A stretch of 60,858 bases of DNA from Acanthamoeba lenticulata (taxonomy: Eukaryota; Discosea; Longamoebia; Acanthamoebidae): contig NAVB01000328.1 in the NCBI GenBank assembly GCA_002179805.1, positions 1 to 60,858 on the forward strand. The letters run 5' to 3'. The stretch's first letter is position 1. Each line of letters begins with the position of its first letter. The notes under the pieces were generated by a model, which was not told the origin of the DNA, ran no database searches, and saw only the letters and a program-made list of their open reading frames with translations. The translations under genes were made by a program, and so were the position numbers. Of the stretch, positions 45,272 to 57,415 are shown one piece after another.

Positions 45272-46225
45272 TCAAAGATCGTCGCCCACACGCGCCGCCA
45301 GACTGCGCATGCGGCTCAAACGCAACCTCTGTGCCTTCCGCCGCCGCGCCCACGCGATTGACGCCAGCACGATCACGCCCACCACGAACGCCACCGCCAC
45401 TGGAATCGCCACTGCTGTAGCCAGGATCAGCGCCAGGTTGCTGTCGCTGCTTCCGCTGCCGCCGTCGCCGCTTGACGAAGGAGGCTTGTTAAGCAGCAGG
45501 CCTAGCGAGAGGCTAGGGTCATAGACTAGTGACTGCTTGAACGCTGGCAGCTGCAGCTCGAGCCGCAGCTTTGACCTGGTCTTCTTCACCTCTCCGTCTT
45601 GCATTGTCGTCGTCGAGTTGCCGAGGACAAGGTCGTGGGTGTACTCGGACTCGTTGTTGTTGATGATGAGAGCCTGAGAGACGAGCGCCACCAGATCGTA
45701 CTCGAGCGTGAGCTCCTCGCTCAGAGTGGTGCTGTCTGACGACGTCAAGTTTCGATGGAGTTGTTGCAGTTGCTGCCTGCCCCTCGACGGTCCGTTGGTG
45801 GTGTCCGGTTTTGGTGGAGCCCGTGACGACGACCGTTGGGGTGGAGGTGCTGAAGTTGGCTTCCGTGTTGATGACCTCCGTCCGACGAGGCGATGAATGC
45901 TGTAGATGACGGCGACGGCTGGACAATCGTCTGCGATTGTCGACAACCACGCAATAGATAAGCTGCAAATAATTTTCGAAAAAGACAAAACCGGAACACG
46001 AACCGCGAGAGGCCTCTCAACTCCAGCGAAGACTCGAAGTGTCCTGCACTTGTCCGCAGCACTGCATCGAATCATCGCATCGGAACCCTGACTAACGCAC
46101 AGTGGTCGACATTCAAGCCACACACGTCTGAGCTGCCTTGGGCGCCTCTCAAAAGAGGAAGAGGCGGCACAGTCAGTCGTGCTTCGCACCGTAGGTGACG
46201 TCGTTGGTCGAGTTCTCGGCCACAA
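45272..46225 (-). CDS. Surface-glycoprotein relative, C-terminal part; 5' end unresolved or degraded
   Basis: The clear part (about 45760-45272) reads NLTSSDSTTLSEELTLEYDL, then a sequon-bearing beta region, LELQLPAFKQSLVYDPSLSL, a Ser/Gly linker, one membrane helix (ILATAVAIPVAVAFVVGVIV) and a basic tail ending RVGDDL. This matches the end of the gene at 20453-22266 block by block. Further upstream the likely frame shifts (TEVINTEANFSTSTPTVVVT is in another frame). Protein-like pieces at 46400-46200 (IAIQGESTGNSGATSLSL, VANGGVWLLRSSLAVNVVAE) are broken by stops. Either several short introns were missed or this is a decaying pseudogene. Confidence 0.5.
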   Translation of the reverse strand: MWPRTRPTTSPTVRSTTDCAASSSFERRPRQLRRVWLECRPLCVSQGSDAMIRCSAADKCRTLRVFAGVERPLAVRVPVLSFSKIICSLSIAWLSTIADDCPAVAVIYSIHRLVGRRSSTRKPTSAPPPQRSSSRAPPKPDTTNGPSRGRQQLQQLHRNLTSSDSTTLSEELTLEYDLVALVSQALIINNNESEYTHDLVLGNSTTTMQDGEVKKTRSKLRLELQLPAFKQSLVYDPSLSLGLLLNKPPSSSGDGGSGSSDSNLALILATAVAIPVAVAFVVGVIVLASIAWARRRKAQRLRLSRMRSLAARVGDDL

Positions 46226-46870
46226 CGTTCACTGCGAGGCTGCTGCGCAGAAGCCACACGCCACCGTTCGCCACGTAAAGTCCTGTCCATTCCCGCCTAG
46301 ATCAGGTACTTGGGAAAGAGATAGGGAGGTTGCGCCTGAATTACCGGTGGACTCGCCCTGGATGGCGATGGACGTGTTTGCCATCTGCGGCCACTGCGTT
46401 TGCGGCTTCACATAAATACCTGCCCGGGCCAGTCACTTGATGATTATCGGCGGGCAGTGTCCAGCGCCCCTTAAAAAAGTTACGGGGAGCAAAAAAGGGC
46501 GTAACGCCCTTTGTTCTGGTTGTGTCTCTTCCTTTTGTATTTCGTCGCCGCGGCTGGCCGCTCAACGACGCCCTGGCGCAGTCCGTCCAGCGTGACCTGG
46601 CCGCGCTCACGGGGTCTGTCCCGGCGGGCATGTCCAGCGAGGCATGGGCCTCGCTCTCGCCGAGAAGGAGCGATCGTGTGTTGTGCCTTTTGTTCTTGAA
46701 ACTCATACGTGGCCTTGAACACAGAGGGACCTTCTTCACACATTACATGTGCATGCGTGGATGCCAGTTACCTCATGCCACACGGAAAAGGAACACCCAC
46801 ACTCATGTGTTGTATCGCTGATATCGCTTTATTTGGGCGTATTCGTTTTGGGGCATATTTGATGACTTCA
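46226..46870. other. Region with broken coding-like pieces
   Basis: This 645-bp interval holds minus-strand fragments that may belong to the surface-protein relative (46230-46410). A plus-strand frame at about 46560-46680 has strong G/C third positions, reading LNDALAQSVQRDLAALTGSV then PAGMSSEAWASLSPRRS. A near-perfect palindrome (AAAGGGCGT-A-ACGCCCTTT) lies at about 46492-46510. No complete gene could be assembled. Confidence 0.35.
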
Positions 46871-49800
46871 TCAGTCGGCGTCGAGGCGGAACTTCTTGGC
46901 GCGGATGGAGACAGACTCTTTGTTGTCGCGGAAGCGCTCGCGCTTGCGCTTGCGGCGTTCGGCGTCCTTCCGGTGCTTGCGCTGCTTCATCCGGGCCACG
47001 GCCTCGGGGTTGACCACGGCCTTGACCGCCAGCTGCTGCTTGCGCTCCTGTCGCTTCTTGAGGACGTGCGCCCGCACCTGCGCGTAGGCGTCGTAATAGG
47101 CCGAGTTGCCCACGGAGCGCGTCACCAGCTCGGTGACCTCGAGCGCCGTCTCGCGCACGGCCGAGTCGGCCTTTTGCTTGCTGTTGCCCAGTCGGTAAAG
47201 CGCGCCGATGGTGGGGATAAGGTATGGCCGCAGCTCGGCCCCCAGCCGTGCCGCCATGCCCGCCAACCAGCGCAGTGCCATGCTCCTCTGTTGTGTCGCA
47301 ATGATGATGACGATGACGTCAGCAACCCTATTAACATCGCCGTCAAGGGGAGGCGGAGGGATGACGTACGCGCTCTTCGTTGCCGGGCTTGCGGGCAACG
47401 TAGGCGATCTTGTGGAAGAGCCAATGCAACGCCGCGTTGCCTTCTCGCTCCCGCCTCTGTCGCTTTCGCTGTCTGTTGCCGTTCTCCTCCTCTTCCTCGT
47501 CCTCATTCTCCTTCTTGACCTCATCTTCTACGTTCTCCTCGGCCATCTCGTCCGCGCCGTTCTCCTCGGCTTCCTCCTCTTCTTCGTCATCATGCTGCTC
47601 ATCCTCCTCGCTGGCCTCGTCAGCCTCTTCCTCTTCGACATCAGCCCGTTCCTGTGGCAGCGTGGCCCGGTCAGTTTTGGAGACGTTTGCAAAAACAATT
47701 CCGAAACGTAAAACGAAACGCACCGGAAGGACAACAAGGCTCGGGTTGGCGTGGAGGGCGAGCGACAGGAAGAGCAGGTTCTTGAGGAGCTGCGTGAGGA
47801 GCGCGGGCGGAAGAAGGTGGCCGGGCGCCGTCAGCATCCACGTCTGGGTCTTGGCCAGCTTGAAGAGGCGGCCGGGCTCGGCCAGGTAGGCTGTGTCGGC
47901 GCTCGCCTGCGCGATGGCCGCGAGGCCGGCCTCTTGCTGCTGCCAGCTGGCAAAGTGGAGGCCCAGCATGCGTGCGGCCACCGTGCGGACCCACGCGTGC
48001 TCGGCCACCAGCAGCGCCTCACACGTCTGCCACATGCCATCGGCCATCTGGTCGAGCGCAAGCAAGCTGACGTCAGCACACGTCAGCGCGCGGGAGGGAA
48101 GGAGGCACGGGAACGAACCCCGTCGGCCGCGAGCGTGGGATCGAGCGTGAAGGCCTTCTCGAGGGCGCGCAGGCTGTAGTACTCGACGGCCCACTTGGCG
48201 CCGCTGGCACTCATGTCGCCGTCCTCGTCCAACGGTGAGCCGGCCTCGTCCCCGCCGTCGGCATGAAGGCCCAGGAGCGGGAGGTCATCCGGCTTGACGA
48301 TAGCAGCGGCAGCGCGCGCAAGAGGCGCCCTGAGGAGGGCGACGAGCTTGGCCAGCTTGCCGCCGCCCTTCTCCTGCTTGGCCTTCTTCTTCTGCTTCCG
48401 GTTGGTGAAGATCTGCGGCCGCGCGTCCACGCACAAGCCCAGCACCTGCGCTGCGGCCCGCCGCAGGATCACCGCGTCGGCCTGCTCCGGATTCTTTACA
48501 TTTTTCACCACAAATGAGCCCATTAAAATACTATTAAATATCAATTAATTAAAGAATAAAAGAAAACTTCTTGAAATGAATACCTCGTTGGTGAACCACG
48601 TTACGGTGAGGCGGTAGAGGCGTCGGAAGGCCACGTCGGGCAGGCGGCGCAGAAGGCTGGTGATGAGGGCGCCAGCCATGGCCCGCAGCCGGCTGGCCTC
48701 GTCGTTGACGAGCCGAAGCACGAGCGGAATGAAGAAGTAGGCGGCCTTCTCGCCCAGCTGGTCCTCGGTGAGGCGCTTGAAGACAAAGTGGAGCATCTCC
48801 ATGGCCGACTCGCGGCCGGTCTCGTGCACGTAGGCCAGGTTGTCGACGAAGAAGCGCAGCTGCTGGTCCATGCGCTTGGTGCCGAGCGGGTAGTGGAGCA
48901 GGAACGTGCCCATCATGTGCCGGCACTGCGACCGGATGTGCGATGCCGCGTGCTGGATCATCAGCGTCGCCAGCCTCGTCGTCAGGTCGTACACCTCTGG
49001 CGCCATCAGCCGTCGCGTCAAAATCATCCTGTTTTGTTTTGGTTAAAAGAATTACGAAACATTTCGTTAACATCACGAAAAAATAATAAAAAAAGAAGAA
49101 TAATTAGGAAGCCGTAGTGTAGTACTTGATGAGGGCAAAGGTGCGGGCGTGTTCGTTGAGCTCGTCGAGGCCGACCTCGACGATCTTGATGAGGGCGGTG
49201 AGCTGGGTGGACGTGAGGGCGGCGTCGTGCTTGAGGCACTGCGTGATGGCCTTGAGGCAGGCCTGGCCCAGCCTGGACTCGACCTCGCTTCGGCGCAGCA
49301 GGTCGAGCACGGTGTCGATGAGGACGGGGATGGTGGTCGGGGCCGACGGGAGGTCCTTCATGCGCACGAGCACGCCGATGCACTTGAGGGCCAGCAGGGT
49401 CGACCGGTCGGGCAGCGACTTCAACGGCGCCACGAGCATCGGCAGGAACGGATCAAGCATGCTCACGTTCTCTGCGCGTCCCGACATCGCACGTTTGCGC
49501 AGGACCGAGAGGAGCAGCTCTAGGCCAAACTCGCCGAGAACGCTCATGTTGGCCTCCTTCTCGCGGCGGGCGCGCTTGAGCTTGGCGCCCGGCGTGGGCA
49601 AGTCGGCCACGATGAACTTGTTACGCTCTTCCTCCTTGCGCTTGCGCGTCTCCCGCTCTTTCGCGGTCTCCTGCTTGAGCTTCTCCTTCTTCTCCTCATC
49701 GGCCTTCTTCGACTGCTCCCCATTAACCCCCAGCCATGCGCGGAATGCACGTCAGCCACACAGCCCAACGCATTCCACACATTCCATGAATGCCAGCAGG

Positions 49801-52800
49801 CGCGGGGAGGCGTACGGCCGAGGTCGGGACGAGGTATTGGGTCAAGAGCGAGTGCGCGTAGATGAGCAAATCCGACGGGCGGGCGGAGCTGTTGGAGAGG
49901 ATGCCCATGGCGACATGGCGCAGGATCTCGGCGATCTTCTTGACGTCGTCCAGCGAAAAGGTCGTCTCCAGGTGCTCACGCAGGGGATCGACAAGGGTCG
50001 GCAGCCGGGCGAAGCTGATGCCCCGCGCCAGGATCTGGTAGGCGTGGTAGGGCAGCGTCTGCTGGCGCGCCTCGCGGGTCTTGCGCTTGATCGCGTCGAT
50101 GTCCTTTTGGCGCGCGAGGTCGCCCAGCAGGTGCTCCACCAGGATCGGCACCACGTCGTCCACCAGATAGTTCAAATCGCCTGGTTTCTGTGTGGCGTCA
50201 AAACAAAATATTCGTGGAATGTCAGCCTTTTACAACTTCTAGGAACGCGTGTCATGTCGTACCACTTGGCTAGAGAGGTGCTGCAAAAAGTCGTGAATGG
50301 CGTGGCCCAGCACGTGGAGCTCGAAGCCCTTGGTCAGCACGACCTGGAGCGACTTGACCACGTAGCCCAGGAAGCGCACGCCCAGCTGCGACAGCATGCC
50401 GCGCAGGGCCTCGCGCGTGGCCTCGCGCACGCTCTCCAGGCGGCTGCGCATGTTCTGGCACACCTCTGCACGTGCATATGCGACGAGCGTCCCGGACGGT
50501 GAGCATGTGACCGCGGGCGGGGAACAGCAGGAAGGACGCACTGGTGATGATGGGCGGGAGGTGGAGGTCGAGCGAGTGCGGGAACATGCACAGGACGTGA
50601 ACCAGCGCGAGGGCCACGTTGGGCCGGATCACGCGGGACGGATCGGTCGGATCGTTCAGGAGCCGCGTCAGCTGCGGCACGATCCGGTGCAGCAGCGCGT
50701 CCCGGATTCGGTCGGCCTGCACCCTCTCGCTCTCGACCTCGCCCTCGCCCTTGGGCTTGGTCTCCTCTTCGTCCTCCTCCTCTTCTTCTTCTTCTTCGTC
50801 CTCCTCCTTCTTCACTTCCTCTCCCTCCTTCTGGTCCTCTTGTTCATCCTTCTTGCCCTGTTTCTTCTTGTCCTTCTTGCCTTGCTGCTGTTTGTCCTTT
50901 TGCTTAGCGTCGTCCTTCTTGCCGTCGACGTCCATGGCGTCAGTGGCGGCGGAGGCGGCGCCCGCGTCCTCCGGGGTGGCGTGCTTGAGGAGCCCGGTGA
51001 AGGGGAAGCGGTTGAGCATGGCGCAGACGATGCGCACGACAAAGGACGCGAGGTGGGGCTTGCGGTCGGCCATCCGGAGCAATCGCATCACCAGCGAGTT
51101 GTAGGCGGCCCAGCCCAGCCGCGTCGACAGCGCAGAGACCGCCAGCGCCGTCTCGTGCATGATGTTGCCGTCCACCACCTGGCCCATTAGATTCTTGTCC
51201 TTCTCCTGTGTGGATCATCACCACCAAATAAATGAGCAAAAAACAACAAATTATGATAAATATTCTTTCTGTTGTAATAAATAAATAAATAAAAATTGGA
51301 TGGAGGCGTACGTCGGCGGGGATGGAGGTGACAAACTCGGCGATGATAAAGGGGATGAGCACGCGCTTGACGGTCTCAGGCTGCAGCTGGGGCAGGTACC
51401 GCTGGCCCTGCACCATGCGGAGAGCGTTGAGAACGCGCGTGCGCTTGACGTTGAAGATGTCCTCGAAGAAGTTGACGTTCAGCTTGTCGCGCTTGCCCGA
51501 CCGGCGGCTCTCGCGCTCCGCCGCTGGCGACTTTTGGGTCGTCTCGTCGATGGCCTCACGCACGCCGGCGCTCATGCGGGCCCGGGCGTCGATCTCGGTG
51601 TTGAGCACAGCCAGGTCGGCGTTGAGCGAGTCCGGGGCGGCGACGGCGTAGTCGCGGAGGAGGAGCAGGGCCTGCTTGCGGAGGTACTTGTGGGGCCCCG
51701 TGACGTAGCGGCTGAGCAGCGGGAGGATGGTCTCGTGGCCGATCTGCCGGAGGGCGTCGTTCTCCTGCTGAGCCGTGATGACGCGCAGGAAGCGCGAGAG
51801 GGCGTTCGAGGCCGGCTCGCGGATGCCGGCGTCCTCGTCGGCCAGCGAGAACAGCAGCGCGTTGGCCACCAGCGTCGCCGCGGCCGGCCCGCTGCGCAGG
51901 ACCCACGCGTCGCACTCGCCCTGGTCAAACTGGCGGTAGGCCCGCTGGCGCCGCGCGTAGTCAAAGGCGCCCACCTCAGTGGTCGAGTAGGCGCTGGTCT
52001 CCTCGATCCACGCGACGGCCTCGATGATCATGAGGTCCGGCGCCTGCGCGGCGGTGCGGCGGAGCACCTCAAACAGGGCCAGCCGGGTGTCGCGGTGGTC
52101 CGACGTGGCCACCAGCGACGACAGGGCCGGCAGGTAGTTTGCCATCTCGCGCCCGACCAGGTCGGCCTTGGCTGCGTACAGGCGCAGCACGTCGTCGAGC
52201 CCCGGGCGGCCGATCTTCTTGATGGCGCGCTCGCTGAGCAGCGGCGCCAGCACGCGCAGCAGGAGCGACGCCGGGCGGGCGGTGGTGGCCATGTCGGCCA
52301 CGCAGCCCATCAGGGCCAGCTTGCGGCGCTGGGCCGTGGCCCACGCCGCGCGGCCGCCGAGGAGGCTCTCGAGCAGGATTTCGATATGCGGCGCCACGAG
52401 GGACGGCGCATAGCGGATCAGGTTCTCGGTCGTGTTCAGCAGCTGATCGAGCGGCGACTGGGCGAGGTCGGGCGCGCCAAAGCAGCGGAAGAGCTGCGGC
52501 ACCGTGTCCGGGCGGAGGGCAAAGAGCGGCGCCAGCGGGGGCTGGGCGGCCACGGCCGCGAGGCACCGGAGCACGGGCGAGCCGTGGCCGACGCGCGTGG
52601 GCATGTGCGCGATGTCGCCCGCGAGGCAGTGGAACAGGAGCGCCAGCTCGCGCCGGAAGCCACCGGCGGGCTCCGGCGGGACGAGCTCGACGATGTCGCC
52701 CACGCGCTTGAGGGCCAGCTTGCGGATCTCCTTGCTGTCCCTCGAGTTGGCCGACTTGTGGGCGTTGGCCAGCAGGAGCAGCGTCAGCGTGAAGAGCCGC

Positions 52801-55800
52801 CCAATGAACGGAGCCACGCGGTGCGGCAGCTGCTTGTAGATGTGGCTCGAAACGCCCAAGAAGCCGACCTGTCGCACGGTGGACACCTTGGACATGCCTG
52901 CCGCAGCGGCCAACACCTCCTGTGGTTGTCGACACATGTTAGCTTTGCTGGCTGACGCTGGTTTTGGGGATCAAAACCTAAAGAGAGAGAGAGAGAGCCG
53001 CACCTCGGTCTTGCCCGCCAGAGCCGCGGCGCACGGGTCGCCAGCCCGGTCGAGGGCTCGCCGGAAGGGCTGGAGGAGGAAGTCGAGGAAGAGAAGCAGC
53101 TCGTCATCGGTGAAGCCTCCAGCGTAGGCAAACACGGCGCCACGCCGGGCATCGGCGTTCTCCTTGCTCTTGCCCTTACCCGACAGGAGCTTGGCGCAGA
53201 GGATCGGAATCAGCAGCGGGATGAGGTGTTCGCGGTGGCGCTTCTCGATATTGTCCGAGTCTGGCGTGGTAGCGCGACGGTAAGTTTAAAAAAAGAACGA
53301 AAGCGAAGGCGTGGGCGGGGGCACCTGGGTCAAGAGAGAAGAGAGTCATCTCCGTGCGCCATGACTTCTCGTCGATGAGCTTGAGGAGCGTGTCCTTGTA
53401 GGACATGAGGTAGGCCTCGCCCCAGCCGGCCAGGCTCTCGACCGCCAGTCGCTGGGTCTGGGCCTCGCTGCAGGCCAGCAGCCGCACGATGGCGGCCTTG
53501 ACCTTGTCGGACTCGTGGAGCCGACGCCCGGCGATGCTCACGAACATTTTGAGGAAGTTCTCTAGAATGTGACGCGCGGCCTTGCGTCCACCGGAGCGAC
53601 GTTCGGGCTTCGCCCCGGCCGCCTTCTTCTTGGTGTTGCTCTTTGCTTCGCCATCTTCGGCGTCGCCGTCCTCCTCGTCGCTCTCGTCGTCCTGCGCTTC
53701 GTGGGACTCGGCGTCGGCCTGCTCCTCCTTCTCTTCCTCCTCGTTGAGGTCGGCCAAGAGCGGGTAGTTGGGCGGGAAGATCGTCGGCGGGAACAGCCGG
53801 TCGTAGCGCTCGCGCAGGAACCTGAAGAACAGCGGCACCACATCCTGCGCCCGAAAGTCATGTCAATAAAAAGTAATTTCATGATAATTATTATTACCAA
53901 AAGAATAAAAACGAACCTTGGAGCGTTTGGCAACGATGCCGGGCATTTGAGTAAGAGCGCGGAAGATCTGGTCGCAGAAGGTGAGTGTGTCGGTCGTGCG
54001 CGAGTCGATGACGCTCGCCTCGTCCAGCGCGGCCGCTCGCGTCTCGTCCTCTGCAGCAGCCGCCTTCCTGGACTCCGCTGTCTCGCCGTCCTCCTCGACC
54101 TCTCCGTCCTCCTGCTTCTCTTCCGCGTCGACATCCATGTCGTCCTCATCGCCGTCGTCTTCAGGCGCCTTGGCAGCTGCGCGCGGCACAAGGAGGCAAC
54201 GGTGAGCTTTGGCTCCCAAAGCGACAAGCATTGCGGAGAGCGGGGGCACGCACTGTCGTCCATGGACTGGACCAGGTTGGTGTGGAGGACGGGCCATACG
54301 ATGTCGAGGTTGTGCCCGGCCAGCTCGGCCAGGGCCTCCACTGCGGCGTTCCACGAGGGCACGAAGGGCAGCCGGAGGCGGCCAATGAAGAAGTGCGGCA
54401 CCAGCTTGCGGATCTCCTTCGGGATCTCCGAGGAGACCGACGACACAGCCGTGCGCACGATACGGCTCATGTGGAGCGCCATCTCACGGCCCGTTTGGGC
54501 CGCAGGCTCGACATTCTCGGTGTCGCGCATTACCGCCAACAACTGTGGAGCAAACACGTTACAAAAACAATTCATAAAGTTTAAACGTTGTAAAAAGAAA
54601 TAATAAGAATATTAAAAATAAGAATAAATGAGCAAGCCTCGTACGTTGAGATGGCCGGTGGGCATGGGCACGGAAAAATGGGCGAGGATGGTGAGGGTGG
54701 CCCGCCGGACGGCTCCGTTGGGGTGGGCGACGTTGGGGCCGATGACAGCCAGCAGAGGCCGCAGCGCCTCCCAGCTGAGGAACTGCGTGGCCTGCTCCTC
54801 CCAGTCGGCCTTGGTGGGCGTCGTCTCGTCACCGCGATCCACATCGCAACTGCACACACCCACAACGTTGAACCCATCGGCCGGTGAGCGCTTCCGCCAT
54901 AGCTCAAGGACGAGAAGGCTGCATGGGGTGGACGTACGCTTGGACCACCGCGCCAAAGTATTGCTGGACGCCCTGCAAGAGCAGCGGGTTGGCGGGCGCG
55001 GTCTTGAGCGTCTCGAAGATCTTGGGCCAGAGCCCGAGCAGGCCGGGCACTGTCGACACAAGACGTGAGCAGAGAAAGGAGGCGTGTGCTGTGTGGGGCG
55101 CGGCTCCGTACCGACGGCGCTGCCCTGGTGGAGGATGAGCTCGGCCAGCGACGTGATGGTGCACCGGAGCAGGAGGAAGCGTCGCTTGCTCGGCAGCCCG
55201 GCGGGCGAGGCGGTGAGCCGGTCAAGCAGATCGGTGAGGGCGCTCACGAACCGAGCGTGCCGCTCCGGCTGCGCGGCGAGGTCGAGCCGCGGGACGAGTC
55301 GGACGACGACCCACAGCGCCCACGTCGCTCGCACGCTGAACTCGCGTTGCCCGAGCTGGGCAAAGAGGAATGACAGGAATGCATCTTGGCGCGTGGTGGC
55401 TGTGGGCTGCGGGTCGGGCAGGGACAGCCGCGGCTCGGACGCGGAAATTGCGTCCGCGTCGATGAATCCGCCGAGCAGGCCCAGTAGGGCGTCGCCTTGG
55501 CCCGCGGCCGCAGCGTTCTCGCAGTACTGGGGCAGCATCGGCAGCAGCCGGGTGACGAAGATGGGCACGGTGAAGATCGGCTGGAACAGGGGTACGAGGG
55601 ACAAGGGCGACGGCAGCGCGAAGATGGACCGAAGCATTCGCTGGAACAGCTCCTGTGGTCGCAGAGTCAAAAAGAAGAACGAAAAACGCGAAGCAAAGAA
55701 AGGAGGCGAACCTGACGCTTCTGGGTGAGAAGGAGAAGAGGACGTTGGTCCTCGGGCTTGAAGAGGACTGCCGCGAACTGCAGCACGTGCTGGCACACCT

Positions 55801-57415
55801 TGTCGGAGATCGCGAGCACGGCGGGGCGGCAAAGGGCCTCGGCGCACGCGACCACGGCGTCGCCGTCTTTGTTGTCTCCCGTGACAGGCAGCAGCGTGCC
55901 CCAGCGGTAGCCAGTGCAGGTCTCAAACAGGCGAGCGAGGCCGACGAATGCGGCGGCGTGGCGCGGGGTGACCTCGGCCGACGCGTCGCCGCTCTTCCTC
56001 CGCTTCTTCACCTTCTTGCCGCGCTTGCTGGCGCCAGAGCCGAGAGTGTCAATGTCAAGGAAGTCGCCGACGACGGGCGTGGCCACGTCGACCGTGTGCT
56101 TGGCCAGGCAGCGCCACAGCACCTCGGCCGAGCCGCCCTTGGTGACGTGCGCGAGCACCATCCGGAAGGTGCCCTCGACCACGCCGTAACACCGGGGCAG
56201 CTTCAGCTCGGCTCGGGTCTTCTCGCGCTGGGCGCGCTCTGCCCGGGCGGCGGCCTTGGCGGCCTTCTCCTCGGCAGTGTCGTCGTCGTCATCTTCTTCG
56301 ATCTCCTCCCCATCGGCGAGCGGGCCGGGGGCCAGGAGGGCGAGGATGACGTTGAAGACTTCCTCGGCGCGCGAGTGGAGGCGAAGGCGGAGGCCCTTGA
56401 CGGTCTCAAAGAGGAGGAAGGAGAGGCCCTCGCGCAGGCTGTGCGAGGCCGACGACGCGGTGGCCTTGGCCAGGAGCGCGAGCAGCACGGTGGGCAGACG
56501 CGGCGTGTCGAGCTTGCGCAGCAGGAAGGCGAAGCTCTCGGCGGCAAAGAAGCGCACATGCTTGCGCGGGTGCGAGATGAGGCGCGAGTAGGTGTCAAAG
56601 AGCGTAGGCAGCTCCGGCAGGAGGTACTTGTAGAGGTGCTTGAACAGGTGGCCCAGGGCCGAGAAGATGTCCTCGAGGCCCTCCGGGTCCTTCGGGTTGA
56701 CCAGCCCGCACAGCACGACCAGCACCTCTTGGAAGTGGGGCACGAACGCGTGCCTCAGGTCTCGCGCCAGCGTGCCTGGACGTGGCGGGCGCATGCAGTC
56801 AGTCAATCAGGTGGCCAACCAGCCAGGCCGCAGCCGGGACGGGGCGCGCACCAACAAGGCTCAAAAGAGCCTTCTGGGCCGGTGTGTCGGGAATCTGGAG
56901 GTGACGCAGCAGCGCCTCCACGATCTGCACAAGAGCAGCGTCTGCTGGGTGAGCGAGTGCGAGAATAGAAAGAGGAGCAGGGGGCAAGAGACCTTTTCGC
57001 GGTTGAAGAGAACGAGGGCGAGGCTGTCCGTGAGGGGCCACACCTCGGTGACAAAGGCCGAGAATTGGGCCGTGCAGTCGAGGTCGGTCCACTCGTCAAG
57101 GCTCTCGCGGAAGAAGGAACTGCTCTCCTCATCCGGGGCGAGTTCGACGGTGCCCACGCGGTGGAATACATCCACGTTTAGCTTCTTTAGGCGCTCGCTG
57201 AAGCTGAGAAACTAGAGGAAATACACGTGAGCAGAAAGAGTCAGATGATGTGCACATCATTTAATCAGATGAAATCGAGAACTCTGCCGAAAACGAAAAC
57301 GCCGAGCAGATAGGGGACAATTTGAATTGGAGAGAAAACGTACCCTGAATTGCTTCGTCTCCTTGGAGCTTACAGTGTCGAGATCTTTAACAGCATGCCG
57401 ATTCCGATCGGACAT
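46871..57415 (-). CDS. UTP20: U3 snoRNP / small-subunit processome protein UTP20
   Basis: A very large HEAT-repeat protein needed in the nucleolus for 18S rRNA maturation. Nearly 10.5 kb with about 20 exons encodes well over 2,500 residues, like the human protein. The ATG at 57415 gives MSDRNRHAVKDLDTVSSKET. Early blocks include FVPHFQEVLVVLCGLVNPKD, ALGHLFKHLYKYLLPELPTL, and ISHPRKHVRFFAAESFAFLL (the family's helical repeats). Later blocks include NFLKMFVSIAGRRLHESDKV, LLSRYVTGPHKYLRKQALLL, LFVDIFNVKR-type NFFEDIFNVKRTRVLNALRM, and QCRHMMGTFLLHYPLGTKRM. The C-terminus is strongly basic (MKQRKHRKDAERRKRKRERF), a nucleolar signal. Acidic inserts occur at 50730-50930, 53640-53740 and 47480-47650. 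Confidence 0.94.

Noticed and set aside
51300..52955. 551-residue plus-strand open frame opposite UTP20
   Set aside because: It is an antisense shadow: the minus frame has conserved UTP20 repeats, and the high GC removes stop codons on the other strand. The same applies to long plus frames at 11425-12546, 55655-56968, 38198-39661 and 40752-41570.
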